Source of the DNA: Oscillospiraceae bacterium | Lineage (GTDB): Bacteria > Bacillota > Clostridia > Oscillospirales > Oscillospiraceae | Direction of reading: 5' to 3' | Length of the DNA: 64,000 bases | Assembly: GCA_916988195.3 (NCBI GenBank) | Contig: CAKASQ030000039.1 | Coordinates: 124,001-188,000, forward strand | In this document: piece after piece, positions 24,865 to 34,333 of the stretch | How the letters are laid out: every line of letters starts with the position of its first letter | Position numbering within the stretch: position 1 is the stretch's first letter | Program-made: the position numbers and the translations under genes | Notes under the pieces: generated by a model | What the model was told of the DNA's origin: nothing | Seen by the model: only the letters and a program-made list of their open reading frames with translations | The model's database searches: none

Positions 24865-24893
24865 ATTATAGCAAATATTTTGGAGCTTGTAAA
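24865..24893 (-). promoter_or_regulatory. Promoter of the split tRNA-Arg
   Basis: On the minus strand, TTTACA (24888-24893) and TATAAT (24865-24870) are 17 bases apart. They lie 25 bases before the 5' end of the half-tRNA. This is the original tRNA promoter. Transcription would have to pass through the half-tRNA and ~150 bases to reach the complete tRNA. Confidence 0.75.
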
Positions 24894-25005
24894 GCGAAAG
24901 CTGACGGGAAGTTTACTTTTTTCCGGCTTGGCTGCAAAGCCCGGCGCTTGCGGGAACAAACGCCGGGCTTTTGTTGTGCGTTACAAATCAGAACCTGGTT
25001 ACGGC

Positions 25006-26960
<1,955 letters not shown>

Positions 26961-27014
26961 AAGATTACCTCCTTGATTATGTTCTGGCCTTGCGGCCTGA
27001 TCTACGGTTTTGCG

Positions 27015-27041
27015 TTAGCACTCTTTATCTCTGAGTGCTAA
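27015..27041 (-). promoter_or_regulatory. CIRCE element (HrcA operator) of groESL
   Basis: TTAGCACTC-N9-GAGTGCTAA is an exact match to the CIRCE consensus. Upstream on the minus strand are TTGACA and TATTAT/TATATA (about 27046-27080), so the element lies between promoter and groES. HrcA repression with heat induction is expected. Confidence 0.95.
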
Positions 27042-27170
27042 CATCTTATATAATATCCAGATTGCCGAAAATGTCAAGGCTTTTTTTGCAGAATCCTGTG
27101 ACGAATTTGTGAATTCTCATGTCCAGCGCCGCAGCTGCTCCAAAAAATCGCGCAAACGAAAAATTTTCGC

Positions 27171-27220
27171 TTGACAAATACCCCTTGGGGGTATATAGTT
27201 AAGATACCCCAAGGGGGTAT
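27171..27220 (+). promoter_or_regulatory. csoR-copA promoter with two CsoR boxes
   Basis: TTGACA (27171-27176) and TATAGT (27194-27199) are 17 bases apart. ATACCCCTTGGGGGTAT fills the spacer (27178-27194), and ATACCCCAAGGGGGTAT covers the start-site region (27204-27220). Both match the G-rich, T-A-flanked inverted repeats bound by CsoR, so two-site repression relieved by Cu(I) is predicted. Confidence 0.88.
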
Positions 27221-27246
27221 TTAAAACACACATCAGGAGGCACGGC

Positions 27247-27555
27247 ATGGAAGAACGGAACTGTCCCATGTGCTCGCAGCGCAAAAAAGAGCGCTCGCCG
27301 GAGGAATACAAGAAGCTCATCAACCGCCTCAGCCGCATCGAGGGCCAGATCCGCGGCATTCGCAGCATGGTCGAAAACGGGGCGTACTGTCCCGATATTC
27401 TCGTGCAGTCGGCAGCGGCCAACGCGGCGCTTAACGCATTCAATAAGGAGCTTCTGGCGAGCCACCTGCGCTCGTGCGTGGCAAACGACATTCGCGAGGG
27501 ACACGACGAGGTGATCGACGAGCTGGTCGTCACCCTACAGAAGCTGATGAAATAG
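27247..27555 (+). CDS. csoR: Copper-sensing repressor CsoR
   Basis: This 102-aa all-helical tetrameric repressor has the Cu(I) ligand pattern Cys in AYCPDIL, then His and Cys in SHLRSC. The helix SPEEYKKLINRLSRIEGQIR is the conserved DNA-contact region. An N-terminal extension adds CPMC, which could bind extra metal. AGGAGG lies upstream of the ATG. It is the first gene of the operon with copA, 49 bases downstream, and it is preceded by two perfect CsoR boxes. A direct feedback loop on copper export is inferred. Confidence 0.92.
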   Translation: MEERNCPMCSQRKKERSPEEYKKLINRLSRIEGQIRGIRSMVENGAYCPDILVQSAAANAALNAFNKELLASHLRSCVANDIREGHDEVIDELVVTLQKLMK

Positions 27556-27604
27556 GCAGAAGCCGGGCATGCTACCGGCAGGGTAAGGCAAAGAGGTGCA
27601 AAGC

Positions 27605-30136
27605 ATGAAACAATTCAATGTTACAGGCATGAGCTGCGCGGCGTGCTCGTCGCGCGTGGAGAAGGCGGTGAGCAAGGTCCCGGGTGTGACAAGCTGCTCG
27701 GTGAGCCTTCTTACAAACTCCATGGGCGTGGACGGAACGGCAAGCGCGCAGGCGATCATTCAGGCCGTCGAGCAGGCGGGCTACGGCGCAAGCGAAAAGG
27801 GCACAGCCAATCAGCCTGCACCGAGCATGCAGGAGGCCGAAAAGCAGCTCGAGGACCACGAAACGCCGAAGCTCAAACGAAGACTTATCTGGTCGCTCGG
27901 ATTTTTACTCGTGCTCATGTATGTTTCGATGGGGCACATGATGTGGGGCTGGCCGCTGCCGGGCTTCTACGCAGACAACCACGTGGCGATGGGCCTGACG
28001 CAGCTGCTGCTCACAGTCATCATCATGGTCATCAACCAGCGCTTTTTCATCAGCGGCTTCAAGGCCCTCTGGCACCGCGCACCCAACATGGATACGCTCG
28101 TCGCCCTCGGCTCGACCGCCGCATTTGTTTACAGCACCTACGCCCTCTTTGCCATGACCGGCGCGCAGGTCCGGGGCGATATGGACGCGGTCATGGACTA
28201 CATGATGGACTTCTACTTTGAGTCCGCCGCCATGATTTTAACGCTCATCACTGTCGGCAAGATGCTCGAGGCCCGCTCGAAGGGCAAGACGACGGACGCA
28301 CTCAAGAGCCTGATGAAGCTTGCACCCAAGACCGCGACTGTTGTCCGGGGCGGCAAGGAAGAAACCGTCCCCATCGAGCAGGTGCAGTCCGGCGACACCT
28401 TCGTCGTCCGCCCCGGCGAGAGCATCCCGGTCGACGGCGTGGTGCTTGACGGCACCAGTGCGGTCAACGAAGCGGCGCTCACCGGTGAGAGCATCCCCGC
28501 CGACAAGGCCCCCGGCGATACCGTTTCCGCCGCGACCGTCAATCAGTCGGGCTTTTTGACCTGTCGCGCCACCCGCGTGGGACAGGACACGACGCTCTCA
28601 CAGATCATCCAGATGGTCTCCGACGCGGCGGCCACCAAAGCGCCGATCGCAAAAATTGCCGACAAGGTCTCCGGCATTTTTGTCCCGGCGGTCATCTCGA
28701 TCGCACTTGTGACCACGATCGTGTGGCTCCTCATCGGGAAGCCCTTCGGCTACAGCCTTGCGCGCGGAATTTCCGTGCTCGTCATCAGCTGCCCGTGCGC
28801 GCTGGGTCTTGCGACCCCGGTCGCCATCATGGTCGGAAGCGGCCTCGGCGCGAAGAACGGAATTCTCTTTAAAACGGCGGCAAGTCTGGAAGAAACCGGC
28901 CGCATCCAGATCGTCGCCCTTGACAAAACCGGCACCATTACCTCCGGCGAGCCCGCAGTCACGGACGTTCTCCCGGCAGCCGGCGTCACAGAGCAGGAGC
29001 TCTTCCGCCTCGCCGTTTCTCTTGAGCAGAAGAGCGAGCACCCGCTTTCCAAGGCGATTTTGAAGCACGCGGAAACGCTTGGCATTTCTCCCGAAGAGGT
29101 CGCGGAATTTCAGGCGCTGCCCGGAAACGGCCTTACGGCGAGCATGCGTGGCAAAACTCTTTGCGGCGGCAACGACAAATTTATCGGCGCCAAAGCGCAG
29201 ATTCCCGAGGCAATTCAAAAGCAGGCACAGTCTCTCAGCGACGAGGGCAAAACCCCGCTCTATTTCAGTCTCGACGGCAGGCTTCTCGGCGTGATCGCTG
29301 TGGCGGATGTCATCAAGGAAGACAGCCCGCAGGCTGTGCGCGAGCTTCAGAACATGGGCATTCGCGTCGTGATGCTGACGGGAGACAACGAGAGAACAGC
29401 CAAGGCCATCGGCAAACAAGCAGGCGTGGACGAGGTCATCGCAGGCGTTCTGCCGGAAGGCAAGGAGCTGGAAATCCGCAAGCTCAAGACGCAGGGCAAG
29501 GTCGCCATGGTCGGAGACGGCATCAACGACGCGCCGGCACTTACGAGAGCAGATATCGGCGTTGCCATCGGAGCCGGCACCGACGTTGCCATCGACGCGG
29601 CGGACGTTGTCCTCATGAAAAGCCGCCTGCTCGATGTTCCGGCGGCCATCCGCCTGAGCCGCGCGACGCTCCGCAATATCCACGAAAACCTTTTCTGGGC
29701 GTTTTTCTACAACACCATCGGCATTCCCCTCGCGGCGGGCGTGTTTGTCCCGCTGGGATTGACGCTAAACCCCATGTTCGGCGCGGCGGCGATGAGCTTA
29801 TCGAGCTTCTGCGTGGTGTCCAACGCCCTTCGGCTCAATCTCTTTAAGCTCCGCGACGCGCGGCATGATCATAAGAGACACACAAAGCAGCTTCCTGCTG
29901 CAACAACAAAGGAGGAACCAGAAACCATGGAAAAAACGATGTATATTACCGGTATGATGTGCGGCCACTGCGAGGCCAGAGTCAAAAAAGCCCTTGAGGC
30001 CGTCGACGGCGTGACCGAAGCGAAGGTCAGCCACGAAGCGGGCACGGCGGTTGTGACGCTCTCGAAGGATGTCGCAGACGATACCCTCAAACAGGCCGTC
30101 GAGGCGCAGGACTATCCCGTGACCTCCATCGAATAA
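27605..30136 (+). CDS. copA: Cu(I)-exporting P1B-1 ATPase with fused C-terminal CopZ domain
   Basis: This 843-aa membrane ATPase exports Cu(I). The start at 27605 follows GAGGTG; a GTG nine bases earlier is less likely. Domains in order are an HMA domain (GMSCAACSSRVEK), eight membrane helices, the actuator TGES, the ion-site C396-P-C398 (SCPCALGLATP), D440-KTGT, SEHPLSKAIL in the N-domain and GDGINDAPAL. After the last helix a ~50-residue basic/Gln-rich linker leads to a second HMA domain (MYITGMMCGHCEARVKKAL, residues ~775-843). That tail resembles a stand-alone CopZ chaperone and is preceded by an internal ribosome site. Confidence 0.95.
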   Translation: MKQFNVTGMSCAACSSRVEKAVSKVPGVTSCSVSLLTNSMGVDGTASAQAIIQAVEQAGYGASEKGTANQPAPSMQEAEKQLEDHETPKLKRRLIWSLGFLLVLMYVSMGHMMWGWPLPGFYADNHVAMGLTQLLLTVIIMVINQRFFISGFKALWHRAPNMDTLVALGSTAAFVYSTYALFAMTGAQVRGDMDAVMDYMMDFYFESAAMILTLITVGKMLEARSKGKTTDALKSLMKLAPKTATVVRGGKEETVPIEQVQSGDTFVVRPGESIPVDGVVLDGTSAVNEAALTGESIPADKAPGDTVSAATVNQSGFLTCRATRVGQDTTLSQIIQMVSDAAATKAPIAKIADKVSGIFVPAVISIALVTTIVWLLIGKPFGYSLARGISVLVISCPCALGLATPVAIMVGSGLGAKNGILFKTAASLEETGRIQIVALDKTGTITSGEPAVTDVLPAAGVTEQELFRLAVSLEQKSEHPLSKAILKHAETLGISPEEVAEFQALPGNGLTASMRGKTLCGGNDKFIGAKAQIPEAIQKQAQSLSDEGKTPLYFSLDGRLLGVIAVADVIKEDSPQAVRELQNMGIRVVMLTGDNERTAKAIGKQAGVDEVIAGVLPEGKELEIRKLKTQGKVAMVGDGINDAPALTRADIGVAIGAGTDVAIDAADVVLMKSRLLDVPAAIRLSRATLRNIHENLFWAFFYNTIGIPLAAGVFVPLGLTLNPMFGAAAMSLSSFCVVSNALRLNLFKLRDARHDHKRHTKQLPAATTKEEPETMEKTMYITGMMCGHCEARVKKALEAVDGVTEAKVSHEAGTAVVTLSKDVADDTLKQAVEAQDYPVTSIE
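29908..29929 (+). promoter_or_regulatory. Internal ribosome site and ATG inside copA (predicted CopZ start)
   Basis: AAAGGAGG (29908-29915) is 11 bases before an in-frame ATG (29927). Translation from it would give a 69-aa protein consisting exactly of the C-terminal HMA domain, the size of CopZ. Either copA and copZ fused by loss of a stop codon, or one mRNA yields both products. Confidence 0.6.
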
Positions 30137-30151
30137 GGCATTCACGCAGCA

Positions 30152-30184
30152 AAGCCGCGCCCCGGATTTCCGGGGCGCGGCTTT
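30152..30184 (+). terminator. Terminator of csoR-copA
   Basis: AAGCCGCGCCCCGG / CCGGGGCGCGGCTT with loop ATTT is followed by TTGTC, 15 bases after the copA stop. Confidence 0.85.
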
Positions 30185-30261
30185 TGTCAAACCGGCAGAC
30201 TTTTTCATAGAATGGCACAGCGGAAGCTTTCCGCTGCAAACCATATTTTGAGGTGAATCAA

Positions 30262-31551
30262 ATGCTGGCAATCGCAAAATTCGGCGGCTCTTCCCTCTCC
30301 TGCGCGGCAAATTGGAAGCGAGTGCGCGAAATTGTGACGGGGGATATCGCCCGGCGCGTCATCGTCGTCTCCGCCGCGGGAAAGCGCCATGCCGATGACC
30401 ATAAAATTACGGATTTACTCTATCTCTGCCACGCCCACCTGCGCTACGGCGTGCCGTGCTGGGAGCTCTGGCGCAAAATCGCGAGCCGCTATCTCGCCAT
30501 CCGCGACGAATGCGCGATCGACTATCCGATCGAAGACGACTTAGACGCGATTTACGAAAGCTTATCCGCCCGGACGAGCGCGGATTTTTTGGCCTCGCGG
30601 GGAGAATACCTGGCCGCGAAGCTGATGGCGGCCTATCTCGGCTTTTCGTTTGTGGATGCTAAAAGCTGGCTGCAATTTGACTACACTGGAAATGTCTTAC
30701 AGGATGCCTCCTACGCGGCGCTCCAATCTCTTGCCGACGGGCGGAAGATCGTAACCCCGGGGTTTTACGGCGTGCTGCCGGACGGACGCGTCCATACCTT
30801 CCCGCGCGGGGGCTCGGACATCACGGGAAGCCTGGCTGCGGCGGCGCTGCATGCGGACGTGTATGAAAACTGGACGGATGTGCCGGGCATTCTGGCCGCC
30901 GATCCGAAAATCGTGAAGCGCCCTGCGCCGATCGAAACCCTCAGCTACCCGGAGCTGCAATTACTTTCTGCCGCCGGGACACAGGTGCTGCATGAAAGCG
31001 CGGTCGCCCCCGTGCGCGAGCGGCAGATTCCGCTGCACATCCGCTCGACCTTCGCCCCCGACGCCCCCGGCACGCGCATCGGCTTCGACGCGCCCGCAAG
31101 TCTGTCTGCTTCCGGTGTCATCGGCTTTGCGGGAAGACGACCCGTTTCCATGCTGCGCGTGATCTTTCCGGAAAACACGGAGGAGACGGCGCTCTGGGAG
31201 GTGCGCGCGTGCCTCAACGAGCACCGGATTGAAACGTTCCACAGCGCCTGCGGCGTGGAGGGCCTGTGCCTGCTTCTTTCTTCCGGCGCAGAAGCGGACG
31301 CACTGCATGCCGCCGCCGAGCAGCTGCGAGAACACTTCTCCGGCGCACAGGTGAAGCTGCGGGAAAACCTGGCCGTCCTTCTCGCGCTCTGCCGGTCGAC
31401 AAAAGATATTCCGAAGCTCTCCGCCGCCATCGAGGCCTCCGGTGCGCCGGTGCACCATCTCGTCCAAACCCCGCCGGGCGCAATGTTCTGCGTCAACGAC
31501 AGCCAATATGAGCAGGCGCTCCGCGCGGCCTATCAGGCGGCGTTCGGCTGA
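30262..31551 (+). CDS. lysC: Aspartate kinase
   Basis: This 429-aa enzyme phosphorylates aspartate at the head of the Lys/Thr/Met pathway. The start at 30262 (MLAIAKFGGSSL) is 5 bases after AGGTGA. A GTG three codons earlier overlaps the ribosome site. The kinase domain has KFGGSS, SAAGKR, the aspartate-binding GGSDITGS (~residue 190) and WTDVPGILAADP. A C-terminal region of two ACT-like domains (PVSMLRVIF...; ENLAVLLALCRS...) suggests allosteric control. The SAAGKR region and shorter ACT motifs resemble the second, non-LysC aspartokinase paralogues of Clostridia. It stands alone between terminators. Confidence 0.88.
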   Translation: MLAIAKFGGSSLSCAANWKRVREIVTGDIARRVIVVSAAGKRHADDHKITDLLYLCHAHLRYGVPCWELWRKIASRYLAIRDECAIDYPIEDDLDAIYESLSARTSADFLASRGEYLAAKLMAAYLGFSFVDAKSWLQFDYTGNVLQDASYAALQSLADGRKIVTPGFYGVLPDGRVHTFPRGGSDITGSLAAAALHADVYENWTDVPGILAADPKIVKRPAPIETLSYPELQLLSAAGTQVLHESAVAPVRERQIPLHIRSTFAPDAPGTRIGFDAPASLSASGVIGFAGRRPVSMLRVIFPENTEETALWEVRACLNEHRIETFHSACGVEGLCLLLSSGAEADALHAAAEQLREHFSGAQVKLRENLAVLLALCRSTKDIPKLSAAIEASGAPVHHLVQTPPGAMFCVNDSQYEQALRAAYQAAFG

Positions 31552-31613
31552 CAGCTTGCTTTTTGTGACGCATATGGTACAATAAGAAAAAAGCCGAAAC
31601 AGGAGGCATTGTC

Positions 31614-32537
31614 ATGGGAAAAAGGCCGCTCGTCATCTGCACCGACCCGGGCATTGACGATTTTATCGCGTTGAGCATGGTGCTCTCAAAACCGGAGTTT
31701 GACGTGCTCGGCATGGTCGCGCTGAGCGGAAACGTCGGGCTGGATGTGACCATCAACAATGCGCTGCTCGCGTGTGAATATAACGCTCGCGCGGATATCC
31801 CGGTGCTTGCCGGAAGCGCAAAGCCGCTGGCGCGCCCCGCAAGGTCTGCCAGCAACATCCACGGCAAAAGCGGCCTTGGAGCATCGCTCGAGCTCTACGC
31901 GGAGGGAAAGCCATCCAATAAAAACGGCGCGGATTTCATCATCGAAATGGCGCGGAAATACACGGGGAAGCTTGAAATTCTCTCGCTGGGGCCCCTGACG
32001 GATGTAGCGCTCGCGCTCGAGAAAGCGCCGGAGATTGCAAAGGCCATCGCCTGCATCACGGTCATGGGCGGCGGCATCCACGCGGGCAACGCAACAAGGT
32101 ACGCCGAGTTCAACATCGTCGCAGACCCGGAAGCGGCAAACGTGGTATTCGGAAGCGGTGTAAAAACCGTCATGATCGGTTTGGATGCAACAAATCTTTG
32201 CTTGCAGCCGCGCTCGGACATCGAGCTTCTGCGCGCGCCGACCGAGCTTGGAAAAATCGTCCCTGCGATGTTATCCAGCTACGCGGACGTTTACAAGCAG
32301 GTCCATAACATCGACGGCATGATGATCCACGACGCGATCTGCGCGGTCTATCTCTGGCGGCCGGAGCTTTTCACGTGTATGAAATGCCGGATGACCGTCT
32401 GTCTGGAAGACGGCGAGCATCTGGGGCAGACCATGCCGGAAGACGGCGATACCTGCCTCGCCGCAACAAGCTGCGATGCACAGGCAGTACGCGAGGAAAT
32501 TCTTTCCGTGATGAAGCGGGTTGTAGCAGCCCATTGA
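31614..32537 (+). CDS. Inosine/uridine-preferring nucleoside hydrolase
   Basis: This 307-aa cytoplasmic hydrolase cleaves the N-glycosidic bond of ribonucleosides. The Ca2+-binding signature reads TDPGIDDFIAL (~residue 10), with MGGGIHAGNATRYAEFNIVA near 150 and the C-terminal HDAICAVYL with the conserved His-Asp (~240). Length is normal for the IU-NH family. GGAGGCATTGTC precedes the ATG, and a promoter TTGCTT-N16-TACAAT lies at 31556-31583. It may salvage nucleosides in line with the neighbouring purine-related xanthine-dehydrogenase operon (inference). Confidence 0.9.
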   Translation: MGKRPLVICTDPGIDDFIALSMVLSKPEFDVLGMVALSGNVGLDVTINNALLACEYNARADIPVLAGSAKPLARPARSASNIHGKSGLGASLELYAEGKPSNKNGADFIIEMARKYTGKLEILSLGPLTDVALALEKAPEIAKAIACITVMGGGIHAGNATRYAEFNIVADPEAANVVFGSGVKTVMIGLDATNLCLQPRSDIELLRAPTELGKIVPAMLSSYADVYKQVHNIDGMMIHDAICAVYLWRPELFTCMKCRMTVCLEDGEHLGQTMPEDGDTCLAATSCDAQAVREEILSVMKRVVAAH

Positions 32538-32545
32538 GGCAGCAA

Positions 32546-32573
32546 AGCGCCCCGGACGAAAGTCCGGGGCGCT
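32546..32573. terminator. Terminator between nucleoside hydrolase and small membrane gene
   Basis: AGCGCCCCGGAC / GTCCGGGGCGCT forms a strong stem with loop GAAA. The T-run is weak on both strands. It lies between convergent genes. Confidence 0.6.
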
Positions 32574-32599
32574 CGATGATTATGGGGAAACTTGGATGT

Positions 32600-32839
32600 T
32601 CAGAACATAAAGTACAGGTTCACGCAGGCGAGGACGGCTGCAAACACCAAAAACACGGTGTTTATGATCCTGCTTGCCTTTGACTCGGCGTGTTTCCTGC
32701 AAAAGACGAGATACGCGGCCCATACAAGGTAGGTCAGAACCGTCAGCCAGCCTACACGAATAAGCAGAGAAAGGCAGAACAGCATATTGACGATTCCCAT
32801 TCCCTTTTCTGAAAAGAACGCTTCTTTCAGCTTTTTCAT
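32600..32839 (-). CDS. Small two-helix membrane protein
   Basis: This 79-aa protein (MKKLKEAFFSEKGMGIVNML...) starts at 32839 after GGAGGTGCGGG. It has hydrophobic segments VNMLFCLSLLIRVGWLTVLTY (one or two helices, with WAAYLVFC) and IINTVFLVFAAVLACVNLYFMF at the C-terminus. A basic loop (RKHAESKASR) separates them. I do not recognise the family. Similar short ORFs of gut Clostridia are annotated only as membrane proteins. It lies alone between the nucleoside hydrolase and the xdh operon and gives no functional clue. Confidence 0.65.
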   Translation of the reverse strand: MKKLKEAFFSEKGMGIVNMLFCLSLLIRVGWLTVLTYLVWAAYLVFCRKHAESKASRIINTVFLVFAAVLACVNLYFMF

Positions 32840-32894
32840 CCCGCACCTCCGCGATTTTCTTTTCCCCATCATATCACAACCCGCATCAACGTGC

Positions 32895-32928
32895 AAGACC
32901 GCCCGCAGATTGTTCTGCGGGCGGTCTT
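32895..32928 (-). terminator. Terminator of the xdh operon
   Basis: AAGACCGCCCGCAG / CTGCGGGCGGTCTT lies 9 bases after the stop of the Fe-S subunit gene. The stem is very stable, but the following T-run is short. Confidence 0.7.
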
Positions 32929-32936
32929 CTGCTTTG

Positions 32937-33443
32937 TTACTTTACCAGCTCTGCCTCGGCATCCTTGCCGAGTCTTCTGAGCATCGTCTTTTTGACGGCT
33001 CTGAAAATGTTCTGGTAGCCGGTACACCGGCACAGGTGCCCGGACAGGAGCTTGCGCAGCTCGTCGTCCGTGTATTCGACGCCTGCGTTCAGAATCTCGG
33101 TCGCCGTCAGGATGAAGCCCGGCGTGCAGAAGCCGCACTGGATGGCCGTCTCGTCGATGAACGCCTGTTGGATATCGGAAAGCGTCCCGTCGGGGTTCAT
33201 GAGGCCCTCGAGGGTGATAATATTCTTGCCCTCGGCCCACACGGCAAGATACAGGCAGGAGTTGATGGCCTCGCCGTCAATGAGCACCGTGCACGCGCCG
33301 CACTCGCCGACCTCGCAGCCCTTTTTGACGGACGTGAGGTGGAAATTGTTGCGGATCATGTCGGTCAGACTCGCGCGCACGTCTACGATCTGCTCGCGTT
33401 TTTTGCCGTTGATTGTGCATGTTACAAGCTTATACTGTGCCAT
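32937..33443 (-). CDS. xdhC: Xanthine-dehydrogenase-type 2Fe-2S subunit
   Basis: This 168-aa small subunit carries electrons between the Mo and FAD subunits. The plant-type 2Fe-2S cluster motif is CEVGECGACTV (~residue 43) with a further Cys (NSCLYLA). The second cluster motif is QCGFCTPGFI with CRCTGY (~100-140). This layout is typical of the molybdenum hydroxylase family. GGAGGTGACGTG lies before the ATG, which overlaps the FAD-subunit stop (TAATG). Last gene of a three-gene operon. Substrate could be xanthine or a related N-heterocycle; sequence alone cannot decide. Confidence 0.93.
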   Translation of the reverse strand: MAQYKLVTCTINGKKREQIVDVRASLTDMIRNNFHLTSVKKGCEVGECGACTVLIDGEAINSCLYLAVWAEGKNIITLEGLMNPDGTLSDIQQAFIDETAIQCGFCTPGFILTATEILNAGVEYTDDELRKLLSGHLCRCTGYQNIFRAVKKTMLRRLGKDAEAELVK

Positions 33444-34330
33444 TACACGTCACCTCCGCAGCGTTTGACCGATTCGATGAGGCAGCGCTTGGCCATCTCG
33501 ACCGCGATGTGCTGGCGGAAGGCCTTGCTGGCGCGCCACGAATCTCTGGGGTGAATGTCCTCGAGAACGGTCTTCGAGAACATCTCGATATTCTCAAGCG
33601 TTACTTCCTTGCCGTTGATGGCCGCTTCCGCGCTCGGAACGCGCATGGGGACAGGACCCGCCACGCCGTAGGCAATGCGCACGCGCTCAAATGTTTTTTT
33701 GTCGGGGGACAACCGGCAGTTGACCGAGCAGCCAGTCGTTGCGATGTCCATCGCGTTTCGCATGGCGTACTTAATATAGAAGCCCGCCGTGCGGTCGTAG
33801 GATTCCTTTGGGATGATGACCGCCGTCTGAATCTCGCCGTCGGCGACGTTAATGTCAACGGTACCGGCCTTGATGTAGAAGTCCTTGATGGGAAGATAGC
33901 GCTTGCCGTTTTTGCCGGTCAGCTCGATGATTGCCTCCCACGCGTGAAGGGTAGACGCAGAGTCGGCAGACGTCACGCCGTTGCAGGTGTTGCCGCCGAT
34001 GGTGCCCACGTTCCGGATCTGGGGGCCGCCCACCATGTCGACAGCTTCTCCGAGGACGTTTATATACTTCTGAATGATCGGGTCGCGCGTGATATGCGAG
34101 AAGGTCGTGAGGCTTCCGATGCGGATGGCCTCGTTTTCGTCCATGCTGACGCCGCGGATTTCATCCAGACCCTGAATCGAAATCAGTTCTTTTCCCGCGC
34201 GCTTTCCCTCTCGCATCTGCACGAGAACGTCCGTGCCGCCGGCGATGATCTGGGCTTCCGGATGCTCAAGCCGCAGCTCAATGGCGTTTTCGACACTTGT
34301 CGCTTCATAGAGCGCTTTCATATCATACAT
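33443..34330 (-). CDS. xdhB: Xanthine-dehydrogenase-type FAD-binding subunit
   Basis: This 295-aa subunit binds FAD and passes electrons to the acceptor. FAD-binding motifs are AQIIAGGTDVLVQM (~25-38) and VGTIGGNTCNG (~105), followed by the CO_deh_flav_C domain (GPVPMRVPSAEAAI, then FSKTVLED). The C-terminal Fe-S-like extension is absent, as in bacterial XdhB. The start at 34330 follows GGAGGGAAAG, with a second in-frame ATG nine bases later. It lies 3 bases after the Mo subunit stop, indicating coupled translation. Confidence 0.92.
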   Translation of the reverse strand: MYDMKALYEATSVENAIELRLEHPEAQIIAGGTDVLVQMREGKRAGKELISIQGLDEIRGVSMDENEAIRIGSLTTFSHITRDPIIQKYINVLGEAVDMVGGPQIRNVGTIGGNTCNGVTSADSASTLHAWEAIIELTGKNGKRYLPIKDFYIKAGTVDINVADGEIQTAVIIPKESYDRTAGFYIKYAMRNAMDIATTGCSVNCRLSPDKKTFERVRIAYGVAGPVPMRVPSAEAAINGKEVTLENIEMFSKTVLEDIHPRDSWRASKAFRQHIAVEMAKRCLIESVKRCGGDV

Positions 34331-34333
34331 GGC

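Noticed and set aside
24711-24959. Minus-strand 82-aa frame containing ALVAQLDRVTDSD
   Set aside because: It is a translation of the orphan half-tRNA and its surroundings; this peptide is a familiar artefact of tRNA genes and there is no ribosome site.
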